NCBI GenBank assembly: GCA_963713625.1
Contig: CAVQMN010000004.1
Span: 248,001-312,000 of the forward strand
Length of the DNA: 64,000 nt
Direction: 5' to 3'
Source of the DNA: Bog-756 sp963713625
GTDB lineage: Bacteria > Actinomycetota > Acidimicrobiia > Acidimicrobiales > RAAP-2
Positions 25,235 to 32,382 of the stretch are shown here, one piece after another. The translations under genes were made by a program, and so were the position numbers. Each line of letters starts with the position of its first letter. Position 1 is the stretch's first letter. The notes beneath the pieces are model-generated. The model was not told where the DNA came from, made no database searches, and saw only the letters and a list, made by a program, of their open reading frames with translations.

Positions 25235-25351
25235 CGGCTCCGCCTGGCCCCGGCCCGATCCCGCTGATGGCTGGTCCGCAGTTCCATGCCGGTGACTCCC
25301 TCCGTACCCGACGCAGGACCTGCTCCCGCGTCCCGGGTAGCGTCTCATAGA

Positions 25352-25462
25352 GACTAGTTTCTTGTCAACCTATATTTTGGAAACTAGTCTGGCCTCGGGC
25401 GAGGCCGGCCGGTTCGATGGATCCGACCGCGTGGCCCCGAGATAGGGCGCAGGGAACTAGTA
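25352..25462. promoter_or_regulatory. Putative PadR operator and divergent promoter region
   Basis: A perfect 10-bp inverted repeat, GACTAGTTTC (25352-25361) and GAAACTAGTC (25380-25389), with an 18-bp A/T-rich spacer. A third ACTAGT lies at 25457-25462, 11 bp before the padR start. A minus-strand TTGACA (25368-25363) inside the spacer could be the -35 of the transporter promoter. The position between the PadR gene and its transporter makes PadR the obvious binder. Confidence 0.75.
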
Positions 25463-25473
25463 ACCTGTAGGCG

Positions 25474-26142
25474 ATGGAGAACAAGTTCCGGTCGTCACCG
25501 CTGGCCCTGGCCGTGCTGAGCTTGCTCCGGGTCGGGCCCCTGCACCCCTACGGCATCCAGCGCCTGATCAAGGAGTGGGGGAAGGACGAGGTCGTCAATG
25601 TCGGGAACCGGGCCAACCTCTACAAGACGATCAAGCGGCTCGCCGACGCCGGGCTCATCTCCGTTCGCCTCACCGAGCGGGATGCGCTCTACCCCGAGCG
25701 CACCGTGTACGAGCTGACCGAGCAGGGAACGCGTGAAGGGGTCGTGTGGCTGGAGGAGATGCTGTCCACCCCGCGCCAGGAGTTCCCCGAGTTCCCCGCG
25801 GCCCTTTCGTTCACCATGGTGCTCGGTGTCGAGGGGACGCTGGCGGCTCTGGAGATGCGGGCGGGACATCTGGCCGAGGAGCTGACGCGAATCGAAACCG
25901 GCCTGACGACCTATTCGGGGACCATTCCCCGGGTGGCGCTCATCGAGGACGAGTACCGCCGCGCCATAACCGCCGCCGAGCTCAACTGGGTGCGGGGCAC
26001 GATCGACGACCTGCGCACGGGCCGACTCACCTGGGGCGACGAGTTGGTTGAGACGGCTCGAGCCTCATTGGCCGGCCCGGCGCCGTCGGAGGTGGTCGCT
26101 TCGCCCCCGCCGACCACGGGCACGAACGCGGGCACGGGATGA
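25474..26142 (+). CDS. PadR family transcriptional regulator
   Basis: A 222-residue regulator with the PadR winged helix (ALAVLSLLRVGPLHPYGIQRLIKEW, then RANLYKTIKRLADAGLISVRL) at about 11-66 and a C-terminal helical dimerisation part (LAALEMRAGHLAEELTRIETGL). Divergently placed 239 bp from the ABC exporter genes, which it probably represses until a drug binds. ATG 25474 follows CTGTAGGCG, a weak RBS. Confidence 0.92.
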   Translation: MENKFRSSPLALAVLSLLRVGPLHPYGIQRLIKEWGKDEVVNVGNRANLYKTIKRLADAGLISVRLTERDALYPERTVYELTEQGTREGVVWLEEMLSTPRQEFPEFPAALSFTMVLGVEGTLAALEMRAGHLAEELTRIETGLTTYSGTIPRVALIEDEYRRAITAAELNWVRGTIDDLRTGRLTWGDELVETARASLAGPAPSEVVASPPPTTGTNAGTG

Positions 26143-26186
26143 GGAGGGCGTCGTCCACCCGCTGAGTCCGGGAGCTCGACCCTCCC

Positions 26187-27722
26187 TCAGGAGGTGGTTT
26201 CGACCGCGTCCTCGGTTCCCAGGAACTTCGAGAACCGTTGGGGTGGATGGATGGAGGTGGCGATGGCCACGACGGTCCACGCGGCCACCACGAGAAGGGC
26301 CCAGGCCTCACCACCATGGGGCCAGGGCACGACACTCTTGTAGAAGACATAGCCCAGCACGACGATGCCCACCACCGGAATGCCAGCCTGCCATCGGGGC
26401 ACCTTCGGATCGACCCGGCGGAGGACCTGACGCATGGCCCCGGCCGACGTGAGCACATAGGCGGCGAGGATGAGGAGGGTGCCGGCCGTGCCGGCGGCGG
26501 CGAAGGTGGCGAACGGGGTTTCGTGGAGCACACCCCACCAGACGGCGATGAACAGCAAGACGGCGGACCCGATGACCAGATTTCCGGCAATGGGCACCGA
26601 CCGGCGCTGCAGGCGTGAGGTCGGCAGGGTGGGATAGCCGTGACGGGTGACGGCGTACATGATCCTCGAGGACCCGAGGATGTTCCCGCTCAGCGCGGAG
26701 AAGGCCCCCACCACGATCCCGAGGCGAATGAGGTTGGCCACCCAGCTGGAGGCGTAGATCTGGGCCAGCGAGCCCACAAGTGCACCCGAGTTGTAGAGCG
26801 AGTGCAGCCCCGATGCGGTGGTGCCGAAGCCCATGACCTCGAAGGCGATGACGGTGACGAAGAAGACCCCGGCGAAGAGCACGTTGCCGGTCACGGCGAT
26901 GGGAATATCCCGCTTCGGGTTCTTCGTCTCCTCCCCGAGTGCGGCCGCCCCTTCGAACCCGGCGAAGGACAGGAACCCGAAGACAGCCGCCTCCCCCAGG
27001 TTCCCGCCGCCCGTGGGCTTGAACACGCTCCAGGTGAAGTGCTGGCCCTGCGGTCCGTGACTGAAGATCACCGTGCAGGCCACGATGGCCATGACGACGA
27101 CGATGAGGATGATGGTGCCGAACTCGAAGGACATGAGCACCCCGAGTGCCCGTCGGATCTGCACGCTGGCCATGGCCGTTCCCATCAGCACCAGCCCCAT
27201 GGCCACTGCGAAGTAGACCCAGGACGCGATGGAGTGGACAAGGCCGAGGCCTTCGAGCAGGGCGCCGAAGAAGATGGAACAGGTGACGGCCTGGACCACC
27301 ACGAAGAGGATGTAGGCCCCACAGAGCAGCCAACCGGTCACCGCGCCGGCATGGGAGTTGAGGGATTGGGCGACCAGCGTCGACAGTGATCCCGAGCCGT
27401 GGATGCGCTGGCAGAGGCGGGTGACCGAGTACGCCACGAAGAGGACGGCGACGAAGGCCAACAGGAATGCCACCGGGATGGCCCGACCCACGAAGGGCTC
27501 CGCCGCCTGTGGGTTGATGTTGACCGCCTGGCTCGGGGCGACGAGGGCCAGCGAGAGTCCGACGGCACCGAGGAGGCCGATCGAACGAGCCATCTGGCGA
27601 TTCCCGAGTGGTGACGTCCCGGTACCGGGTTCGGGACGGTCGGCCGATCCGGCGGTCGCCGGTCCTACGGTGGGTTCGACGGGAGTGCTCCCGTCGGGCA
27701 GGGTCTTCGTTGGGCTTCTCAC
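26187..27722 (-). CDS. APC superfamily amino acid permease
   Basis: An integral membrane transporter with about 12-14 hydrophobic segments. The first, ARSIGLLGAVGLSLALVAPSQAVNINPQA, is the APC entry helix, and EAAVFGFLSFAGFEGAAALGEETKNPKRDIP is the highly conserved helix 6-7 region. GTG 27722 is my choice, giving 511 residues; the ATG at 27869 would add 49 residues whose codons have poor GC3, so they are probably leader. It probably imports an amino acid or polyamine. Convergent with padR. Confidence 0.88.
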   Translation of the reverse strand: MRSPTKTLPDGSTPVEPTVGPATAGSADRPEPGTGTSPLGNRQMARSIGLLGAVGLSLALVAPSQAVNINPQAAEPFVGRAIPVAFLLAFVAVLFVAYSVTRLCQRIHGSGSLSTLVAQSLNSHAGAVTGWLLCGAYILFVVVQAVTCSIFFGALLEGLGLVHSIASWVYFAVAMGLVLMGTAMASVQIRRALGVLMSFEFGTIILIVVVMAIVACTVIFSHGPQGQHFTWSVFKPTGGGNLGEAAVFGFLSFAGFEGAAALGEETKNPKRDIPIAVTGNVLFAGVFFVTVIAFEVMGFGTTASGLHSLYNSGALVGSLAQIYASSWVANLIRLGIVVGAFSALSGNILGSSRIMYAVTRHGYPTLPTSRLQRRSVPIAGNLVIGSAVLLFIAVWWGVLHETPFATFAAAGTAGTLLILAAYVLTSAGAMRQVLRRVDPKVPRWQAGIPVVGIVVLGYVFYKSVVPWPHGGEAWALLVVAAWTVVAIATSIHPPQRFSKFLGTEDAVETTS

Positions 27723-27937
27723 GGCACCGGTCCGATCTCGCAGGTCTTCCGACCACTCGGACCCGATCAAAACGGACAGGGAACGGGGCCGAACGGTCGC
27801 GATGGGCAGAACTACCAGGCCAGTAGGCGGAGACCGCTCCTCCGACGAGCCACTCACCCCATCGGCCATCTTGGCGGCTCACTTGAGCACCAGGCATCAC
27901 CGCCGGGCCCGGCCGGGGACCTCCTCTCCTGACTTCG

Positions 27938-29629
27938 GTGGGACCGATGGCGGTCCTGTTGTGGTTGGCTATCCCCGTGAGCGATTCCCTGCAGGCACCG
28001 GCTGGCCAGAAGGGGACCGACGTCGGCCGGCTGTCGTCACGGTCACGCTCGCTGGCCCTGGCCACGCTCCTGTTCGTCCTCTTCCTGACCTTCCTCGACA
28101 ACACCATCGTGACGGTGGTGCTGGCCAACGTGCAGAGCGCCCTGCACGCCTCGGTCAGCCAGCTGCAGTGGGTGGTCAACGGCTACGCCCTGACCTTTGC
28201 CAGCCTCATGCTCAGCTTCGGCACCATCGGCGACCTGCTCGGGCGCAAGAAGGTGATCCTGTTCGGGGTGGCCGTGTTCTGTGCCGGCTCGGTGATCGCC
28301 GCCCTCGCCCCCACCACCGACATCCTCATCGCCGGCCGGGTGGTCATGGGCATCGGGGCCGCGGCCTCAGAGCCGGGCACCCTGTCGATGATCCGACACC
28401 TCTATCCCGACCGGGCCCAACGGGCCCGTTCCCTCGGGATGTGGGCCGCGGTCTCCAGCCTCGGGCTGGCCCTCGGTCCGCTCATCGGCGGGCTGCTGGT
28501 CTTCGGCTGGTCGTGGCGGGCCATCTTCTGGGCCAATGTCTTCTTCGGCGTGCTGGCCTTCATCAGCGCCATCATCGTGCTCCCCGAGAGCTCCGATCCC
28601 ATCCGGGGCCGGTTCGACTTCCCGGGCCTGATCCTCGGGGCCCTCACCCTCGGGTCGCTCACCTTCGCCGTCATCCTGGGAGAGACCGCCGGCTACCGGA
28701 CCTGGTGGATCGACCTGTTGTTCCTGACCTCGGTGCTCATGGCCCTCGCCTTCGTTCTGGCCGAGCTCCGGGCCAAGAACCCGGTGCTCAACGTCCGCTA
28801 CTTCAAGAAACCGGCCTTTGCCACCTCGACGGTCATCGCCTTCACCGTCTACTTCGGGACCTTCGCCATCTTCTTCATGGTGGCCCTCTACCTCCAGGTG
28901 GTGGTGTCGGTCTCCCCCCTGGGCCTGGCCCTCAACTTCGTCCCGTTGGCCGTCGGCATGGTGGCATCGTCGATCTTCACCGGGCGCTGGGTGGCGGCCC
29001 AGGGCCCCCGCCTGCCCATGGCCACGGGCTGTCTGCTGGCCGGAATCGGGATCCTGCTCACCAACTCCATGGTCACCCCCCATGTGGGCATCGGCCAGAT
29101 CGGGTGGACCATGTTCGTGGCCGGGGTGGGGGTGGGGATGGCGCTCGTGCCGGTGACCTCGGCCTCTCTGGGCTCGGTCCCACCCGAGCACTCCGGAATG
29201 GCCGCATCGACCACCAACACCTTCCGGGAGCTGGGTGCCGTGGTCGGCGTGGCCGTCCTCGGGTCCATCGTCAACGGCCAGCTGACCGTGAACCTGGTCC
29301 GGAAGCTCACCGCCATCGGCATCCCGAAGGCCTACCAGTCCCTGGTGGTGTCGGCCGTGACCACCGGGGCCTACCAGAGCGAGGCCAAGTCGGCCACGAC
29401 CAAGAGCCCGGCCATCGACCACATCGTGAAGGAGGTGACCACCGCGGCCTACGGGGCCTTCGGGCGCGGCCTGCACCTCTCGCTCAACATCGCCGGCGTT
29501 CTCCTCCTGGCCTCAGCCGTCCTGGCCCTCACCACCGTCTACGGTCGGAAGCTCCACCTGGAGCGGGTGAAGGAAGGCCACCAGCTCCACTTCTCGGTGG
29601 AGGATCAGCCCGCGACGGCCGAGCTCTGA
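27938..29629 (+). CDS. MFS transporter, DHA2 (EmrB/QacA) drug-exporter family
   Basis: A 563-residue transporter with 14 predicted hydrophobic segments. Motif A is GDLLGRKKVILFG, motif D1-like LDNTIVTVVLANVQSALHAS is in helix 1, and motif C-like LGLALGPLIGGLLV is in helix 5. DHA2 proteins export drugs with protons. GTG starts at 27938 and 27977 are both possible and neither has a strong RBS. Divergent from the permease, which suggests shared control. Confidence 0.9.
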   Translation: MGPMAVLLWLAIPVSDSLQAPAGQKGTDVGRLSSRSRSLALATLLFVLFLTFLDNTIVTVVLANVQSALHASVSQLQWVVNGYALTFASLMLSFGTIGDLLGRKKVILFGVAVFCAGSVIAALAPTTDILIAGRVVMGIGAAASEPGTLSMIRHLYPDRAQRARSLGMWAAVSSLGLALGPLIGGLLVFGWSWRAIFWANVFFGVLAFISAIIVLPESSDPIRGRFDFPGLILGALTLGSLTFAVILGETAGYRTWWIDLLFLTSVLMALAFVLAELRAKNPVLNVRYFKKPAFATSTVIAFTVYFGTFAIFFMVALYLQVVVSVSPLGLALNFVPLAVGMVASSIFTGRWVAAQGPRLPMATGCLLAGIGILLTNSMVTPHVGIGQIGWTMFVAGVGVGMALVPVTSASLGSVPPEHSGMAASTTNTFRELGAVVGVAVLGSIVNGQLTVNLVRKLTAIGIPKAYQSLVVSAVTTGAYQSEAKSATTKSPAIDHIVKEVTTAAYGAFGRGLHLSLNIAGVLLLASAVLALTTVYGRKLHLERVKEGHQLHFSVEDQPATAEL

Positions 29630-29971
29630 GCACCTGAGCATCACCGGCCCTTCGTCAGGGCGGGATCCACAACCGCCCGGCTGGACGGCAGGACGAGCCG
29701 CGTCCACCCCCGATCGGTCTGGGTCGGTGTCTGAGTCGCCGTCTGGGTCGGTGTATGAGTCGCCGTCTGAGTCGCGGTCTGAGTCGCCGTACGGTCACGG
29801 CCACGGTCCATTTGTCGCGCCGGTCGAGCCGGTGGACGGCGATTCCCCTCGGCGGTGAACGTCTCGTCCTCCTCTGACGTAGTACACGACAGATCAACGA
29901 CGAAGCCTCCCCGACCTGACTCCTTCCCGTCGAGCTCGGTGGAGCGCTTCCCCGAGAGGCGAGAGGTGAAC
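29630..29971. other. Gene-free stretch with a 12-bp minisatellite
   Basis: This 342-bp gap between the MFS gene and the secreted protein gene holds no convincing ORF. Its main feature is the 12-bp array at 29715-29786. The rest is unremarkable, with a possible promoter region for the downstream gene near 29870-29930. Confidence 0.6.
29715..29786. repeat. 12-bp tandem repeat array, six units
   Basis: Six head-to-tail 12-bp units with consensus SSGTCTGRGTCG: 29715, 29727, 29739, 29751, 29763 and 29775. Units alternate slightly, giving a 24-bp higher-order pattern in the first four. The array is non-coding on the plus strand; on the minus strand it encodes an arginine/proline-rich string that I treat as chance. 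Confidence 0.85.
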
Positions 29972-30433
29972 GTGAAACGTCAGGCACACGACGAAGGCCG
30001 GAACTCGAGGCGTCCGAAGCGCACCTGGTGGGCCGGGACGGTCGTCGGCGTCATTGCTCTCGGTGGCGCCATGGCTTCGGTTCCGTCTGCGTCGGCCCAG
30101 GCCGGTGCGACGTCGACCGAGGCTGTGGTGAAAGTCGTCGATCGGGCCCCCTTCGGCAAAATGCTGGCCACGGTGAGCGGAGCCAGCCTGTACACGACCG
30201 CCAGTGCCTGCACGGGTGAGTGTCTTCACATTTGGCCCCCGCTTCTGATGGCGAAGGGCAAGACGAAGCCGACCGGTTCGAGTGGCCTGTCGACGGTGAA
30301 GGTCACCATCGCCGGCAACCACGATCTCCAGGTCACCTACAAGGGAAAGCGGCTCTACCGATTCGCCAGTGACTCCGGCTCCAGCGTTCGGGGCAACGGT
30401 GTGGGTGGCTTCAAGGTGGCAACCGTCGGCTGA
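29972..30433 (+). CDS. Secreted 'Lipoprotein_15' repeat protein (PF03640-like)
   Basis: A 153-residue exported protein. After a short basic start comes the hydrophobic RTWWAGTVVGVIALGGAMASV, ending in SASAQA, a likely signal peptidase I site. The mature part shows the family pattern twice: ASLYTTASACTGECLHIWPPLL (disulfide-type CxxxC then WPP) and KRLYRFASDSGS...GNGVGGFKVATV. GTG 29972 is set by GAGAGG upstream. This family is exported in Actinobacteria and of unknown function, though haem or redox roles have been proposed. Confidence 0.85.
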   Translation: MKRQAHDEGRNSRRPKRTWWAGTVVGVIALGGAMASVPSASAQAGATSTEAVVKVVDRAPFGKMLATVSGASLYTTASACTGECLHIWPPLLMAKGKTKPTGSSGLSTVKVTIAGNHDLQVTYKGKRLYRFASDSGSSVRGNGVGGFKVATVG

Positions 30434-30461
30434 GTCAAGGATCGGGATGGGTCAAGAACGG

Positions 30462-30827
30462 CTACTCCTCGCCCGAGAATCGCTCCCACGCCGACTGTCG
30501 TGTCATCCCCAAGGACGCTCCGATGGCGGCCCACGTCGCGCCAAGTTCTCTTGCTCGCAGCACGAAGCGGGAAAGATTTTTTTCGACCTGCGCACCGGCT
30601 GCCGCCATCCGAGGAAGATTGGCCAGTACCCCATCGAGGTCAAGGCCCTCCTCCCAGGTCGTCAAACCCGGCGGCAACGACGGCGGGCTGTCGATGATCT
30701 GGCCACAGAGGTCGATGCACTCATTGCAGATGTAGACCCCGGGGCCAGCGACCACCTTCGCAACTTCGTCATGGGGTTTCAGACAGAACGAACAAGTTGC
30801 CCTCACGCTGTCTTCGGCCACAGCCAT
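30462..30827 (-). CDS. ClpX-type C4 zinc-finger protein with C-terminal HTH
   Basis: A 121-residue protein. Residues 12-41 (CSFCLKPHDEVAKVVAGPGV then YICNECIDLC) match the zinc-binding domain of ClpX, with all four cysteines (CxxC...CxxC). No AAA+ domain follows. Instead residues 86-118 form a helix-turn-helix (RARELGATWAAIGASLGMTRQSAWERF). ClpX zinc domains bind adaptors and substrates, so this may be a DNA-binding Clp adaptor or an autoregulator. A perfect dyad overlaps its own promoter. The HTH resembles that of the Clp-N protein at 37681. Confidence 0.88.
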   Translation of the reverse strand: MAVAEDSVRATCSFCLKPHDEVAKVVAGPGVYICNECIDLCGQIIDSPPSLPPGLTTWEEGLDLDGVLANLPRMAAAGAQVEKNLSRFVLRARELGATWAAIGASLGMTRQSAWERFSGEE

Positions 30828-30877
30828 GGGGCCTCCTCGGGTCGTCAGAGTCTGGATGCGTCAGCCTCGTCGGGCGC

Positions 30878-30907
30878 AATCTACCTTGTCAGGCGACGCC
30901 TGACAAG
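30878..30907 (-). promoter_or_regulatory. Promoter with perfect 11-bp dyad between -35 and -10
   Basis: On the minus strand TTGTCA (30906-30901) and TAGATT (30883-30878) are separated by exactly 17 bp. The arms CTTGTCAGGCG (30885-30895) and CGCCTGACAAG (30897-30907) form a perfect inverted repeat with a 1-bp centre that fills the spacer. Binding would block RNA polymerase, so this is most likely the operator of the downstream ClpX-finger/HTH regulator (start at 30827). Confidence 0.8.
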
Positions 30908-30939
30908 CGGGCCGTCGGCTGCGACCCCCGTGGTGCGAC

Positions 30940-32382
30940 CTACCCGCACCCCCCGCCAGGGCTAACCGTCACGGTCACCGACGGTGCCGTGGCCCGCAGC
31001 GTCAGCGATGGCGCGCACCGGCCCGACGTGACCACGGCTCCGGCCGCGTCGACCACATAGCCGTCGGGATAGGTGATCCGCGGCGTGATCACATCGGTCA
31101 CCGTGCCGGTCGGAAATGACCCGCCGTCCAGACGCTGCGAGGTGTACACCAACTTGAACTGCCGTGACGTGGTGTCGTATCCGTAGCTGACGGGAACACC
31201 GGCTACGGCCAGGGGATACGGGCGGGCCAGTGCCTTCAGGGCCGCCGATGCCTGTCCGTTCGTCTCACCCGATGTCCGGGGTTGCTTCGTGATCATCGAA
31301 TACTGCCAGAACAACCACGGAATCAGGTCCGAGTCGAAACCGTCGAGAAACTGGTTGATCGTCGGGACGTCCGTGGTGGCGCCGAACTCAGTGGCCAGCA
31401 GCGCATCGCCGTTGGCCGCCGACAGGGTGACCGCCTTGCCCGTCTGTCCCGGGAACTGGGCGACATACGGGTGGAACGACAGTCCGTTGGCTGGTGAGCC
31501 GAACGCTGGAATCGAGGTCCCGCCTTCGTAGTCGAAGGTGAGGAAGGGCTCGACGAAGATCAGGTGGTGCGGATCGACGGTACGAATGGCTCGCGCCACC
31601 TTCGTGTAGAACGGGACCAGCACCTTGTCTTCGAGAGCCGGGCATCCGGAGTCGGTTTCGCAGGTGGTGTACGCCGCGCCCGGCCACGGCTCATTCATGA
31701 CGTCGTAGCCGAGGATCGACGGATTCGATTTGAATACGTTGGCCAACGCCACCAGTCCGGCGATGTAGCGCTCCTGGAGACCGACGCCACCGGGTCCGGG
31801 CTTGTCGGCCCAGAAACTGGCCCATGCAGCCTGGACGGCGGGGCTCTTGTAGTACCCGTCTGGGAAAGCAAGCGTCGGATTCGCGGCACCGTCGGTGATG
31901 GTGGCCCACGCCGGAAACCCGTCGACGCCGGTCACAGGCCCGTATTCGTCTTGATGCATGTCGATCAACGTGTAGATGTGGTCGTTGGCCAGCAGGTCGA
32001 CCACCTGCACGATCTGGTTCAGATAGGTGGCGGAGATTTTCCCGGGCTTGGGCATCAACGCCTGGAACTGCACGCCCAGGCGGACCGCCCGAAACCCGTT
32101 GGTGGCGAGGAACGCCGCGTCCCTGGCCCCGAAGCCTTTGAGAAGATCGAACGGAGCGAGCTTGACGCCGTAGTTGACCCCGTGAGGAAGGAGAATCCGA
32201 CCCTCGGCATCGGTGAGCCAACGGCCTCGGTGACTGATGAATCCGGTCGGGGCGACGCCGGGCGACGCGTTCGCAGTGTCCGGAGGAGTCGTCGAAGCGC
32301 TCGTGCAGGCCGAGCAGGCGACCGTCACCAGCAAGAACAGAGCGGCGACAGGACGTCGCATCCTTCGTCGCCTCTCAGCCAT
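30940..32382 (-). CDS. Secreted GH5 glycoside hydrolase (cellulase / endoglycoceramidase-like)
   Basis: A 480-residue exported (beta/alpha)8 enzyme. The N-terminus RRRRMRRPVAALFLLVTVACSAC is a signal sequence with an approximate lipobox, so it may be a lipoprotein. The acid/base glutamate is in YDVMNEPWPG and the nucleophile glutamate in LLATEFGATT; IYTLIDMHQDEYGP and SFHPYV are further GH5 hallmarks. A C-terminal beta domain (about 390-480) follows. ATG 32382 overlaps the stop of the propeller gene by 8 bases, so the two are coupled. Substrate unknown. Confidence 0.92.
   Translation of the reverse strand: MAERRRRMRRPVAALFLLVTVACSACTSASTTPPDTANASPGVAPTGFISHRGRWLTDAEGRILLPHGVNYGVKLAPFDLLKGFGARDAAFLATNGFRAVRLGVQFQALMPKPGKISATYLNQIVQVVDLLANDHIYTLIDMHQDEYGPVTGVDGFPAWATITDGAANPTLAFPDGYYKSPAVQAAWASFWADKPGPGGVGLQERYIAGLVALANVFKSNPSILGYDVMNEPWPGAAYTTCETDSGCPALEDKVLVPFYTKVARAIRTVDPHHLIFVEPFLTFDYEGGTSIPAFGSPANGLSFHPYVAQFPGQTGKAVTLSAANGDALLATEFGATTDVPTINQFLDGFDSDLIPWLFWQYSMITKQPRTSGETNGQASAALKALARPYPLAVAGVPVSYGYDTTSRQFKLVYTSQRLDGGSFPTGTVTDVITPRITYPDGYVVDAAGAVVTSGRCAPSLTLRATAPSVTVTVSPGGGCG

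Noticed and set aside
27358..29637. 759-codon plus-strand frame overlapping the APC and MFS genes
   Set aside because: Shadow frame rich in Arg/Pro/Gly with no domain; the MFS frame has clear transporter motifs.
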